The translations under genes were made by a program, and so were the position numbers. Positions 12,195 to 23,781 of a DNA stretch of 64,000 bases are shown here, piece after piece. The notes below the pieces were generated by a model that made no database searches, was not told the DNA's origin, and was given only the letters and a program-made list of their open reading frames with translations. The stretch lies in assembly GCF_000005505.3 (NCBI RefSeq), contig NC_016131.3:42307355-42371354 (forward strand). Direction: 5' to 3'. This DNA is from Brachypodium distachyon. Lineage: Eukaryota; Streptophyta; Magnoliopsida; Poales; Poaceae. How positions within the stretch are numbered: the stretch's first letter is position 1; the number at the start of each line of letters is the position of its first letter.

Positions 12195-13848
12195 TATTTT
12201 TTAGGCGACTGAGAAATAGAGACTCCCTTTTGTCTTTTGTTTCTTAGACGGATGATTTTTTGGGGGGTCAAAACCATGTTTGCCAATAATTTAGTCAATG
12301 TTGTTGGCAAACAGTTGTGCATACCGGAGTGACGAGGGCACAGGGATATCATAAATCGGGAAACCACCTAAATAATGGTCCACTTTGGTTGTTAATTTTT
12401 TTAGACAATCCAAATATGAAACGAATTTATGGAAGTGTTGTATAACAGTTTTTGTTTAGTTTTCTGCTAATTAACGAGACAACACAATACCCCGCTAGTT
12501 GTAAATGTGATTGTTTGAGCCGCGTATGGCTCTTACTGTGTGGTATATTATGTTATTTCTTTCTAGCGATAGGATGTGCACGAATATTACCAAATCAGCA
12601 TATGCATCATTCGACCGTTCCAAATATATATTTGAACAATATTTACAAGGAACATTCGATCCGATAAAATTAAGACGAACGGGCATGGCCGTAGCGACTA
12701 GTGAGAAAACATCGTCAAGGTTATACATGGAGTGATATCTGCGTTCTCTTAACTTTTTTCACATTTATTTAATCATTTTATCGGTTCTACTAATGAGAAG
12801 TCGCTTATAGTTAGAGATAAGTCAATGTGTTTGACCGTTGGATCTTAATCCAATGAAGCACGTTGGAGAGGAGAGAGTGGGATGACATCCAGGTCTTAAT
12901 TCAATGGTTTTTTTGATGCGTTGACTCAGATTAAGGTTTTGTTTAAAATTAGGCGCATGGGGTATAGCCACACCGTAATTTTATTCATTTGAGCATTTAG
13001 TTCATACTCACTCTTTTTCGGAAAAGATAGGCGTATTGGTTTCGTTAAGACAAGACAAGAGTTCGACCAAGAATTTTTATTAATATATGTCTATTAGAAC
13101 ATGGAAATTATATCTATATACACTCGTCTTCAAAAGTTCTCATTGATAATTGTGGGTTCCTATCATACAGATTACATATTAATAAAGTTATTATCGGTCA
13201 AAGTCCTATCTTAAGAAACCAAATACATCAACATTTGTGAATAAGAGAAATTGCCTGTAGGACATTGTTATTTTGCGACGTTTGCCGAAACACACCGTTC
13301 GATTTTGCATTTGCCCAGTACCAACACACCAGCTGTACCAAAACAGAAAGTTGATTTTTTTCCTTTTAATGACATTTTCTTTTGCTTTTCTAATGACACT
13401 TTTTTTGTCTTGGATGGCTATTGTAATAAAAAAAATCTGTAATGGAAAATTTGGCCCCAAAAGGCAGTACGTATGTGCCAATTTTGGACATTTATGTCGT
13501 TACATAATTGGTTAGCTTTTAGCCTCAATTAGACCGTCCACAAAATCATGGATTTAATATGCAGGCATATATTTCAGAACACATGATAAATAACTCATCA
13601 AAGGGTCGGATGGTAACTTCATGGGCGAATGAAAAGTCAACTTTCCGTTTTAGTATAGGCAGTGTATTCGGGCAAATGTCCCAAAAATCGTAATGGTAAA
13701 GAAAAGTCAAATTTTCATTTTAGTATAGACGGTGTGTTTTATCTACGCTGTGAAGTACATGAAAATAAATAATTTTATCTACATTGTGTACCTGTCCTCC
13801 TCGACAAGACGGCCGAGCCGTTCATCCAACATACAAAACCAATCCCTA
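12195..13848. other. AT-rich intergenic region
   Basis: No gene, RNA or clear repeat boundary was recognised. Short frames on both strands show no family resemblance. Confidence 0.5.
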
Positions 13849-14283
13849 CTAAACCATCTCATCCCCAACTGGTACTCGTTCTGATCCACTGACGATACTA
13901 GCTCTGCACAGCGGGCAGGTGGTTTTTCTCTTCATCCACACGTCGATGCACTTCCGGTGGAACAAGTGCCGGCACGCGGGAACCTCGCTGCAGATCGCCC
14001 CGTCCAGGAACACCTCCAGACAGATGACGCACACCAGCTTCTCCGACGGCCTCCTGCCCGCCGCTGAGTACGGGAAGCACGGCAGCTTCACGGGCGCCGG
14101 CGCCACCGCCGCCGCCGGCCGTCGTACCTGTACCACCACCAGACGCGCGGCAGGTCGATCGGCGGCCGCGTCCGCGTCCGCCTCTGCTGATCTGCGGCAG
14201 CAGAAGAGCGCCGTAAGCACTATCACGACCGTGAACACGACCTCGCACGAGACGAGGATCGCGTCACTCGGAGTAATCGTCAT
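13849..14283 (-). CDS. RING-H2 finger protein, ATL-like E3 ubiquitin ligase
   Basis: A single-exon frame of 144 residues. Residues 8-29 form a hydrophobic, probably membrane-spanning segment followed by CCRR. After an Ala/Pro-rich linker comes a complete RING-H2 finger: Cys85, Cys88, Cys104, His106, His109, Cys112, Cys123 and Cys126, with the conserved Pro before Cys104-x-His and a Trp three residues after Cys112. Such proteins accept E2-ubiquitin and ubiquitinate membrane-associated targets, often in stress responses. The GLD motif typical of canonical ATLs is not apparent, so it may be an ATL relative. It has a truncated tandem copy at 11548-11805. The substrate is unknown. The start is the first ATG ahead of the hydrophobic segment. 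Confidence 0.87.
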   Translation of the reverse strand: MTITPSDAILVSCEVVFTVVIVLTALFCCRRSAEADADAAADRPAARLVVVQVRRPAAAVAPAPVKLPCFPYSAAGRRPSEKLVCVICLEVFLDGAICSEVPACRHLFHRKCIDVWMKRKTTCPLCRASIVSGSERVPVGDEMV

Positions 14284-14701
14284 CGTTCAGATGCGAGCGG
14301 GGTGTAGTCAGTTCGTGGTCGGGGCGTGGAGATTCTTTCTTTCTTTCTTCCCGTTCTGGGGTACGTACCGTGCGTCTGTGACGACATATGTAGTGCTCCT
14401 ATGTAAAGTAACTCGTTCCGTAAATTGAGTCGGACATGGATTCTTAATCGGTACTAGTAATACGTTCCCTGACATGGATTCTTAATGGGTGTCGAATTCA
14501 AATAGACTCAAGAAAAAGGAGTATGACTCCATCGAGATTGTCCGGGTACAGGAAGGGGAAAAAAAAAGGAGTAAACTTCTCCGAGTGTTGGAAGCATTCA
14601 AGTTTGGTATAGTGGGGAACTGGGGAGGAATGAAACACGAAAATGCGCGCGCCGACATTGGGCGCACAGGGAGTCATGGACAAGGTCGACCGATCGGTTG
14701 T

Positions 14702-16540
14702 TCAAGCCTTGGGAGGCGGCGCTGCTTGGGGTGGTGACCGGACGACGCGAGGCGCGGATGTGGCCGTGCCGTTGCTGCCACGCATGGGCCGAGGAGGCGT
14801 GCGCGCAGCACGGGGTGATCTTACGACGCCAGGCGCAGAAGAGGCGGTGCCGTTGCCGCTCCCACGCACAGGCCGGGGAATTGGCCGCGCGGCGTGGGGC
14901 GGCGACCGAACGACGGGAGGCGTGGCAGAGCCGGCGGTCGTGTTATTACCGCTGGCCTGCACGCCGGCGTCGGCGCTGACCATGTCGGCGTAGAGGCGGG
15001 CGGCGATGACCTGGTTGGCGGCGTCGGAGGTGTGGTACGCGTCCCAGAACACGAACTCGGCGCGGTCGGCGCACACGTCCGCCGTCGGCAGGCACAGGCC
15101 CCCCACCGACGTGTCCACGTCGCAGCACGACGTGTGCGACGTCGTGAACCCTGCATTATGTATTCACAACCCCCAAAAAACTTATCGATTCTGAACGGCA
15201 CGGAAAGCATCCATGGCGTGCACGCAGGAGCAGGCCAGTCTGGTGTTTACCGTATTTCTTGGGGTGCTCGATGAGCTCCATGACGACGGAGTAGCAGTCG
15301 GCCAGCGACATGCGCGCGCCAGGGAGCTTGGCGTTGAGGCGGACTAGCAGGTCTTTGGCCGCGGCGTTGAACTGAAGGGCGTACGCGTTCACGTCTTCTA
15401 GGCACTCGCCGCTGTCCGAGAGGACGCGCTGCGACGGGATGCAGCCGAGCGGGGCAAGGCCCGTGAACCACACTTTCCGCGCCCCGAGATTGTACAGCCT
15501 CTGCAGCAAACAAAGTAATTTTGATCGCCAATGCTGCTAATCTGGTGTTAAGTCTGAAGCAGCACACGCTGGTTTCGTCCGGCTGAAAGATTCGGCTTAC
15601 CGTGAGCTGCTGGTCGATGGTGTCCATGAGGAGGTCGATGAACTCGTCGTGGGTGTACACGATGCCGTCCGCCATGAACGGACGCAAAAAGTTGTTCACG
15701 TAGTCGTTGCTCCCTGCAAATTATCAAGCAGTGCCCCTTCTGTCAGAACTTGAACATTGCATGCGCGACTCTCTGACCAGCTCAAGAAAAATCACATCTT
15801 GTCATTTTTATGTACTGTACCAAGTCCGATTTGGAAGATTGCGCCATGGACCACCTCCTCGGCGGCCTTCTTGCCGATCTTGTCGATCATCGCGTTCTTG
15901 GTCTGCTCGAAGTACGATATCTGGTTGTCGAACGACAGGTACTCAACCTGCAAACAGGATCCCCAATGTGCCGCGCATGTAAGAAAGAACATTCATCACC
16001 AAAGAAGAGAAGAACATCGTAGCTAGCTGGGTGGCTTACGAAGTAAATGCCGGTCTCGTTGAGAAGCCCTGCACCGCCGGACGCGAAGTTCACACCGCCG
16101 AGGACCTCGTCGTCGGTCATGTACAGGGAGAGGAACGGCGGCGGCGGCGGGACGCCGAACTTGGCAGCTGCAACCACGCATCAAAATTAACCAGATTAAA
16201 CACATCACACATCACATCTTGGCGTCTCTTGCCATTCGTCGGGTGTAGCGAAAACTAGCAGCTGTGATCATATCCGTGCATGCATACCCATGATGTCTCC
16301 GATGGTCCTGCCATTGGTGAACCTCCCGGTGGGGTACCCGCCCTCGTAGTCAATGCCGTACCAGGGGTAGTCGCACTTGGCGACGGAGAGGAGCAGGTAG
16401 TTGTTGTTCCCGACGTCAGACATCGAGTCACCGAAAATGTAGATCACCGGCCCCTTGGCTGCCGTTCCCAGAGCTACGCCGGTGACGGCCGCAAGCGCGA
16501 GGATGGCAATGGCGACGGCCGTGGTCGCAAGAGCTGCCAT
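14702..16540 (-). CDS. GDSL-type esterase/lipase with repetitive C-terminal tail
   Basis: Six exons (16540-16288, 16167-16040, 15947-15821, 15713-15601, 15500-15251, 15150-14702) give 439 residues. A signal peptide occupies about residues 1-28, so the enzyme is probably secreted. Block I reads FGDSMSDVGNNN with nucleophile Ser39 (the usual Leu is Met). Block III GSNDY has Asn172, and block V DAYH supplies Asp327 and His330, so the catalytic residues are all present. These enzymes hydrolyse acyl esters such as cutin or wax precursors and lipids; the substrate here is unknown. Family members usually end about 20-30 residues after block V, but this one carries about 85 extra residues (357-439) built from imperfect repeats with VVRSP and RGS-NGT motifs. 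All splice sites are GT..AG and consistent in phase. Confidence 0.93.
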
Positions 16541-16628
16541 TGTTGTCGTGAATGCTTGTTTGCTTCTGTTGTGGAAGTAATTGGGGAATGGTGAATTGGT
16601 GATGGCCTACGGTGCATCGGGTGGCGTT

Positions 16629-16639
16629 GGTTTTATAGC
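16629..16639 (-). promoter_or_regulatory. TATA box of the GDSL gene
   Basis: GCTATAAAACC on the minus strand, about 90 bp upstream of the start codon. Confidence 0.65.
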
Positions 16640-18260
16640 ATGGGCGTGGATCGGAGTGGCCGGCAGTGCAGGTCGAGGTGCATGTCATTTCCTGCAAGTT
16701 TGGCATTCTAGTAGCGAGAAACTTTTGTGCCTCCGATTGGGTATAGTGATTGAATTGCGACAGCTAGTCGTGTGATAAAAGATTTGGACATTATAACAGT
16801 GTGGGATGGATTAGTTAATTGGCAAAACGTGAGCTAGCTGGGGTGAGGTGGTAGGCTGGTAGCTACGGTTGTTGTGAAAATGTTTTGCTCATCTTGCAAA
16901 CGGTTTTTGCTGGCTTGGGTAACCCGCGGCACAGAAGAAGAAAAATGGTTAGGCACACGGCTACGGGAGCGGTAGAATAATTAGATTATATCCGCGTTCA
17001 TAAGCTTTTCCCGTGGTGTCCACGAATTTGATCTGCAAAATGTGTGGCTTTGTACAAATCCGATGTAAGTAACCATCTTGCCGGTGAGCTAATTCTGACG
17101 AGTTGGCATTTCTTGGTTAATTAACAGACTCTTGTGTCAAACGATACAAATTTTATTGATTCATGAAAGGAAGTAGTAGATCGACACAATCGAAATGAAC
17201 ATGAATGATGAAGATCCTCGGTAAATTAAAGGCTCCATTATGGTTAAAACCTATAGATTAATCCTTCACATCTTGACATTTATATCAACACATTCGAAAT
17301 AACAGATCATCGTGCTTACACAAACTGGATTAATCTTATAGGTTTTGAAAAACTGCATGAGTTGCTCCTCAAAACAGCACCTGGTCGATCGCACCATGGG
17401 CAGGACACCTCTCGCAATGCAAGCTATGAAAGCATTGCTCCATTGATTAATCGACAAGTAAAAGGACTAACAGCCTGTTTGGATCGACACAAAATCTTAC
17501 CTTAATTTTTGGTGATTGACCAAATTTGGTTACTGTTTGGATGAGAGCCAACTATTTAGCAGGCCAAAACCCTACTACTAATTTTAATTCATTTTTTTTG
17601 CCAAAGTCGTACTCATGAGTAAGCAAATCCTCAACCAAATTTTTGTTAAGACATTTGTGAGCTCAAGCCAAACAGCCCTAGAACATCAAAACATGAGCCG
17701 CAAGAACCATTGGCTCCACGAAGGAGGCCGACGGCGGGCATCATTGTTCTAAATGTTGTCGTCTCCACCGTCAAAGCAAATTTTTTAGAACATACAAAAA
17801 TAACAAAACTAGCCCCGTAAAACCATGGCAGACATTGAGCCCGATATAGACTTTGACTTGCCAGTTGAGCCGGCCCATAACCTAAGTGTGCTTTCTTGTC
17901 ACGTCGCGTCTCTGTCGAGGCCGGTAACCATTTTTCCTTTGGGCTGCTCGCGCCGAAATTTAGGCAAGCCGAAATTCACATAGCCCACCGGCCCACATGA
18001 GAACTCAACAACGGAATGAGTTTTAGCGAATTAAGCCCAAGAAACGCACATCTACAGTCTCGAGATATTTCCAGCACTCCCCATTTTACCAAAACGCCCT
18101 CAGGCAAAAATTAACAACACGTGACCCTCTCCTGAAAGCGCTTCCTGCGCTCTTCCCCCGAAAACTTCAAATCACCCGGCAAAATCGAAATTTTCCCCCA
18201 ATCTTCCGCCGCACGGCGCCTTCTCCCCCCGTTACCCGCTCCTCCTTCCCTCGCAAGCCG
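16640..18260. other. Intergenic region between the divergent GDSL and RNR2 genes
   Basis: This holds the two divergent promoters and the MITE at 17472-17679. No further gene was seen. The part from about 17840 is GC-richer and probably belongs to the RNR2 upstream region. Confidence 0.5.
17472..17679. mobile_element. hAT-like MITE
   Basis: Termini AGCCTGTTTGGATC and, inverted, AGGGCTGTTTGGCTT resemble the GGGCCTGTTTGG ends common in grass hAT MITEs. No clean target duplication was found, so the borders are approximate. Confidence 0.55.
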
Positions 18261-18268
18261 GCGCCAAA
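18261..18268 (-). promoter_or_regulatory. E2F binding site upstream of RNR2
   Basis: GCGCCAAA here is the complement of TTTGGCGC, an exact match to the plant E2F consensus TTTSGCGC. It lies about 40 bp upstream of the TATA box. E2F control of ribonucleotide reductase genes at the G1/S transition is established in plants, so the site is very likely functional. Confidence 0.75.
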
Positions 18269-18306
18269 TCCATTCTAATTCAAAATCTCCCCCCAATTAA
18301 CAATCC

Positions 18307-18316
18307 CTATAAATCC
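18307..18316 (+). promoter_or_regulatory. TATA box of RNR2
   Basis: CTATAAATCC about 110 bp upstream of the start codon, followed by a pyrimidine-rich leader. Confidence 0.7.
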
Positions 18317-18424
18317 CCTCTCCCCTTCCCATCCGTTCCTCACACCAAAACCACCGAAGTCCCATCCCCAAAATTCCCCACTCAGATCTTATCAATCCGC
18401 CAGTTAATCTTGTAATTTCCGAAG

Positions 18425-19444
18425 ATGCCGGCCGCCCTGACCTTGGTGCCCGCTTGCGACGCGGAGGAGCCGCTGCTGGCAGAGTCGTCGGACCGCTTCT
18501 CCATGTTCCCCATCCGGTTCCCTCAGATCTGGGAGTTCTACAAGAAGGCGGTGGCGTCCTTCTGGACGGCGGAGGAGGTGGACCTCTCCTCCGACGCGCG
18601 CCACTGGGACACCACGCTGTCCAACGACGAGCGCCACTTCGTCTCCCACGTGCTCGCCTTCTTCGCCGCCTCCGACGGCATCGTCCTCGAGAACCTCGCG
18701 TCCCGGTTCATGTCCGACGTCCAGGTCGCCGAGGCCCGCGCCTTCTACGGCTTCCAGATCGCCATCGAGAACATCCACTCTGAGATGTACTCCCTGCTTA
18801 TCGAGACCTACATCCGGGAGGACGTCGAGAAGGACCGTCTTTTCCGCGCCGTCGACACCATCCCCGCCGTGCGCCGCAAGGCCGAATGGGCCATGCGCTG
18901 GATCGACGGCGGCGAGCGCTTTGCCGAGCGCCTGGTCGCCTTCGCCTGCGTCGAGGGGATATTCTTCTCGGGCTCCTTCTGCGCCATCTTCTGGCTCAAG
19001 AAGCGCGGCCTCATGCCGGGCCTAACTTTCTCCAACGAGCTTATCTCCCGCGACGAAGGCCTGCACTGCGACTTTGCCTGCCTCCTCTACGACATCCTCC
19101 GGAGCAAGCTGGACGAGTCACGCGTCCGTGAGATCGTCGGCGACGCCGTTGACATCGAGAGGGAGTTTGTCTGCGACGCGCTCCCTTGCGCTCTCGTGGG
19201 CATGAACGGCGACCTTATGAGCCAGTACATCGAGTTCGTCGCGGACCGCCTGCTCATGGCGCTGGGCTGCAAGAAGATGTACAACGCCACAAACCCATTC
19301 GACTGGATGGAGCTGATCTCCCTGCAGGGAAAGACCAATTTCTTCGAGAAGCGTGTTGGAGACTACCAGAAGGCCTCCGTCATGTCCAACCTCAACGGCG
19401 GCGCCGCTACCAACCACGTCTTCAGCATCGACGAGGACTTCTGA
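18425..19444 (+). CDS. RNR2: Ribonucleoside-diphosphate reductase small subunit (R2)
   Basis: An intronless frame of 339 residues, the full length for plant R2. The protein houses the di-iron centre and tyrosyl radical that let the R1/R2 complex reduce ribonucleotides to deoxyribonucleotides in the cytosol. Iron ligands are visible as Asp84, Glu115, His118, Glu177, Glu211 and His214, and the radical Tyr is Tyr122 (EN-IH-SEMY). The C-terminus ends FSIDEDF, the R1-docking tail. Upstream are a TATA box and an exact E2F site, fitting S-phase expression. Codon use is strongly G/C at third positions. Arabidopsis TSO2 and rice St1 are the likely counterparts. Nothing is broken. Confidence 0.97.
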   Translation: MPAALTLVPACDAEEPLLAESSDRFSMFPIRFPQIWEFYKKAVASFWTAEEVDLSSDARHWDTTLSNDERHFVSHVLAFFAASDGIVLENLASRFMSDVQVAEARAFYGFQIAIENIHSEMYSLLIETYIREDVEKDRLFRAVDTIPAVRRKAEWAMRWIDGGERFAERLVAFACVEGIFFSGSFCAIFWLKKRGLMPGLTFSNELISRDEGLHCDFACLLYDILRSKLDESRVREIVGDAVDIEREFVCDALPCALVGMNGDLMSQYIEFVADRLLMALGCKKMYNATNPFDWMELISLQGKTNFFEKRVGDYQKASVMSNLNGGAATNHVFSIDEDF

Positions 19445-20930
19445 TTCGATGGAAGGCGTCCTTTCTCTGGGTTGCGAGTAGATTCTTTGCTCGTCCGCAT
19501 AGAATCCTAGTGCTATTAGTAGTGATACTGATACATGTACTGTTTGCTCCATAATGTTTCTATATTTTGCTAGTTCTTGTTCGTCATGTAATGTAATGAA
19601 GTATTTCCCAATACTAGTGAGGTGTTGCACGTCTCCACAATATGTGTCTTTTGAATTTAATTTCTCTATAATTATTTATTATTATCGTTTTCTTGTTTAA
19701 CCATCCAAAGAACACAAGTAGAAGGGGCTTCAGAGTTTGTACTGATTCCGTGTGCGCTTGAAAACAGAGTTTGTATTGGTTCTAAACCTGTGGTTTCTTT
19801 AGTAAACTTTAAACCTGTGCTTCAGAGTTTTGACATTAAATTTAAATCTCACTTCAGAACAAACTCTATAGTGATTATGGTACAGAGAAATAGAACGAAA
19901 CATGGCCGTTGAGCAGATGCACAGAAGTAGTTGCAAGAGAGGTGACATGTCAAACCATTTATCTGTGAAGTGGAAAGATAACAGCTTCTTGAGATTGTTT
20001 CGAGAAGCACCAAGCTTTTGGACTTAATGCTGCTTCATTAAGAAGCAGAACGATGGCTCAAAGTGTTTAATTACACGGCATACTGATTTATCTTAGTTGC
20101 ATTTAGAGCATCCTCAACTCTCAACTTCCTTCCAAGTTCGGTTTCTGTTTGTGCGCCCACCTATCAAGTATCAATCCATGGGTTACAGTTACATCGTCAT
20201 TTTTCCTTCAAACGGGGAATCGAGGAGAAGAGCGGCATGTCAAAAAAAAAATCATGTCCATTGTTATCCCTGAATGAAAGCAACATCACCAGCAAGCTTT
20301 GCTATCCTCTCATTGACTTTAGAACAGTTTCATAATCTTGCTATGGTTACTGGTACACTGCATTTTGATAATATGGTTACTACAAGGCATAAATAAATGA
20401 TGAAATGAGAGAGATACTGAAAAACTAAACATTCAGAAATGTAACTTCAGATATATAGATTTTAGACATTACCACTGGTGTTGAAGAAATATAAAGAACA
20501 CCAACGAAAACAACTTTCTTTGTTTTGCCTCCACATAGCTGCAATTCGATTGAAAATAAGCAAAATAGAATAGAACTGCCTGCAACCCTGAAAGCTACAA
20601 GGTTTGACTTCCTGTATGTATTTGCATTTAGTAGTATTAAATGCCATCTACAAAAGTAATGTAGCACAGATGCTACAAAGTCCAAGATCGAACTACATGG
20701 GGCCCTATGTGTCATATCTTCAAAAGATCAAAAGAACTTTAGCGTAGAGGCTACCTTGGGGGCATGCACAAGCTAGATTAACAATAGAAGCAAAATGAAT
20801 GTAAAACATGATAAAATGAAATCGGATATGGAGGCTATACAAAAGAAAAGCCTTACCACAGCCCCGATGCACAAAATCGCATCAAACTTTCCAGACTTCA
20901 GTTCTTGACAAAATCAAAGATAAATATATT
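19445..20930. other. RNR2 3' flank and AT-rich intergenic region
   Basis: The RNR2 3' untranslated region probably ends near 19600, where AATGTAATGAAG resembles a plant polyadenylation region. The rest shows no recognisable gene. Confidence 0.5.
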
Positions 20931-20939
20931 CAGTAACTG

Positions 20940-21176
20940 CAAACGAATCGAGAAGTCCAATAAACTACCCATGACATTGGGGACTACTAAATCATCTGTG
21001 ATATACACAGAATCAATGCAATCAAAATTCAGAGAAACATAAGGTAAAATCTTAGAAAGCATATGACGATTGGAAGCAAAATTAATAACCTTTTTTTTTT
21101 CTTCAGAGGCTTCACAAACTATCTTACTGCAGAGCATAGGCAACTCCAAGAGCAATCTTCATCCGAGCTTTGGCTG
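20940..21176 (-). pseudogene. Fragment of an LRR receptor-like kinase domain
   Basis: On the minus strand, a splice-like acceptor at 21177 is followed by codons for AAKARMKIALGVAYALQ and a GTAAG donor at 21127-21123. This resembles the start of the alpha-E region in MRH1/At1g63430-type kinases. A second piece at about 21065-20940 reads LPYVSLNFD and VYITDD, like the segment that follows in those proteins. No glycine-rich loop, HRD, DFG or other domain was found nearby. It is most likely a decayed gene relic rather than a functional kinase. The identification rests on short motifs recalled from the family. Confidence 0.45.
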
Positions 21177-21188
21177 CTGCAAATGAAA

Positions 21189-21316
21189 GAATGTTTCAAG
21201 TGCTAGTCATGTCTATTTATTTTCAGAAAAGAACCTGTTTCAGATTTAAAATAGAATGTTTCAGGTGCTAGTCATGTCTATTTATTTTCAGAATAGAACC
21301 TGTTTCAGATATAAAA
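21189..21316. repeat. 64-bp tandem duplication
   Basis: Two copies of a 64-bp unit starting AGAATGTTTCA at 21189 and 21253 differ at only a few positions. It lies next to the kinase fragment and has no recognisable coding role. Confidence 0.9.
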
Positions 21317-22800
21317 TCGATCCACAAATGCAAAGTAATCTCTCCAAGATGCAGAACAATGGAATATGTACTTCATATGTTAAGCTCAAAGCATAAATGT
21401 TTTATTTATCATGAACTTCTATGAATCACTAAATTAATTCTTGATGTCACACTAATATATTTCTATCAGAAAGTAAATAAAATCAAAGTGCAATTGTCAT
21501 GCTATATTGCTGAGATATAACGCATTCTTTAGGTCCTGCATTGTTTTTCACAGAAATGCCACAATATTAGACCTGAACAACAATAGCGTCCAGTGCCCCA
21601 AAGAAAAAACTTTTATACTACGCACTGGTTGCTGATAGTTACCTAAGGAGGGAGTATTACCCTTGGGGTTGGTGTTGCTTATATCGTGAAATGGAATCCG
21701 CGTCGTCCCAGTGTTACTGGGAGATGACATACCTAACGTATCTCTACCTGTGATATGAAAGAGCATCTCATTAAGCAAATAACTAAAACACACTGACTTA
21801 GTAAATATGTGCAATCAACTCATGGTGGTCAATGTTAATCGACAGTCGACTCCGGAGTAGTACATCAGAACTGAAAATAATATTGAAACAATGATATTGA
21901 CCATTATATGTGAATTGTAAGAAAAACCTAAAGGAAATTCTACACAATTGTAGATTGACACATGATGAGAAGATTAGCAGCCAGATCTTGGCAGTTGCAG
22001 CATGGCTTGGGACTGAAAAATCACAGGATAAGCTCAAGCATTGAGACCAATTCAGATTTCCGCCAAAACCAAACCATTTGCTTGCAGAGACCAAGCCAGG
22101 CCAACCCAAATCAATTTTCCAATTTTCGTCCACTTCTGCTCGTCCAAATGACACCAACCCCAAAATCAAATCAAGAAAACCAATACCAGCCGTGGTGACC
22201 AAATCATAAATCGATGTTTCAATTGAGCTTCCCAGTAGAACGGTTCGGTGCTCCAGAAGGGCGGACTCACCGTGTCCACTACAGGAGATTGCCGGGCTGT
22301 CCTCAACGGGTCGCGTGCGGGGATTGCGGCGGCGGCGGGTCGCGAGCGGAGATCAGCGGCGACTGGGCGCGAGCGGAGATCGGCGGGCGGCGGCGTCTTG
22401 CAATCGGGTCGCGTAGGGCATCGCGGCGGCGGCGGCGGCGGCTCGGGAACGGAGGGGGGGGGGGGGGGTGGGCGGGCTGGGTAGAGGTGGGCCGCGGGGG
22501 TAGGAGGCGGCGGCACCTTGAGGGGAAGGGAAGGAGGAGGGGGGGCGCGCGAGGCGGGCTGGGCAGAGGCGGGGCCGCGGGGGTAGGACCGTGGGAGGCG
22601 GTGGCGGGCGCAGGGGAAGGGAAGGAGGAGGCGGCGTTGGAGGCTCGATCGGTGAGGGGAAAAGAAAGAAAAAACGGTTCGGTGCTGAAAGATTTTCCTG
22701 CCGGTTGGAATTTCAAGTAATTACTAAGCACATACGGTTAGCAAATAATTTGTGTTTAGTGACTCTGATTGTGTGGCTATTAGTTGTCTGTGTTCGTTTA
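21317..22800. other. Non-genic sequence including a GC-rich low-complexity block
   Basis: Positions 21317-22200 are AT-rich without a gene. Positions 22250-22680 are very G/C-rich with purine/pyrimidine strand bias and a run of 13 or more G near 22456. Long frames here on both strands are Pro/Arg/Gly-rich and look like artefacts of composition. The block could be the 5' exon or promoter of the decayed minus-strand kinase gene. Confidence 0.45.
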
Positions 22801-23010
22801 ATGGGTGGACATTGTAATAAACATGTTGGTGTTTTTATAAGTAGTAAAGACTTAACATGCGTCCCATGTCTGCATTATGTACGTCGGGTGTTTGACGAAA
22901 TGCCTACGCAAGCGCATGTTAATCAGCGCGCCCATAGCCATAGGTTTTATGAAATGCTCATGCCAAACCGTGAGCCTGCTGGACGTTTGATGAAATGCCT
23001 CACTAGATAG
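22801..23010 (+). pseudogene. Possible pentatricopeptide-repeat (PPR) fragment
   Basis: The frame contains HYVRRVFDEMPTQ followed by HRFYEML, resembling the PPR consensus ARRVFDEMP and the helix of the next repeat. Only about one and a half repeats are present and the frame closes at 23010. It is a weak call based on a single strong motif; chance similarity cannot be excluded. Confidence 0.3.
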
Positions 23011-23162
23011 GGTTATCGAGGATTAGGTAGATATGTAGCGTTCACAAATTAGAAGGCAGCCTAAGGACCCTCGGTGGTCTCTTCTGGAGAGCCAGATCTG
23101 CCGGCTTGGCTGTTGGCTCCATGCTTTTGCCCGCAATCTTAGCTTTACTTTGTCGTTGAATA

Positions 23163-23316
23163 CTTCCTCCGTTCCATATTAAGACTTAAATTTGTTCAAA
23201 TATGGATGTATCTATGTTCAAAAAGCATCTAGATACACTAAAATTTGTCTAAATATGAAATATATCTATATCCAAAAAACGTCTAGATACATGTAATATT
23301 TTGTCAACGGAGGGAG
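23163..23316. mobile_element. Stowaway MITE (154 bp)
   Basis: CTTCCTCCGTTCCATATTAA and CAACGGAGGGAG termini flanked by TA. The middle contains a partial internal duplication (two AAATATG and GTCTAGATACA-like motifs), which explains its greater length than sister copies. Confidence 0.82.
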
Positions 23317-23781
23317 TAATATAAACGGTCGCTTGGATTTATTTTGTTATTTTCTAGCAGCGGAATCTATCGTGTAGAAAACGAGATGTGTAAGGAAAAC
23401 AAAACATGTTTGGATGAGGGTTTCAAAAATTGGTTGTCACTTTGGAACCGATTTATAAATTTAGACTGGTTTTTGGTGACGAAATTTGGAAAATTGAAAT
23501 ATAGAGTAGAACCTGTACGTGACATGACATAATAGGTGGTGCATCAAAATGTCATGTCTAATGTTGTTTTGCGTGACAAGTCATAGGCATTTTGTAGTGG
23601 TCAAGCCACAAAAATGGCATCATGTTTTTATGGTGCGATGAGCCCACGTATACGTGGCTGTCGTGCGATTGATTCGCGAGGTGTAATAGGTGGTTGTTTC
23701 ATTCAGTCTTAGTTGAAGACTTCTTTTTGCCGCAAGTGAAGTCCTTACTTCTTTTTTTACTTTTTTTTTCGGAAAGTTTTA

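Noticed and set aside
18454..19131. Long Arg/Gly-rich and other frames overlapping RNR2 on both strands
   Set aside because: Shadows of a GC-rich coding region; only the RNR2 frame has conserved protein content.
22303..22731. 142-codon proline-rich frame
   Set aside because: Pure compositional bias around G/C tracts; no domain, and the frame is unlike neighbouring genes.
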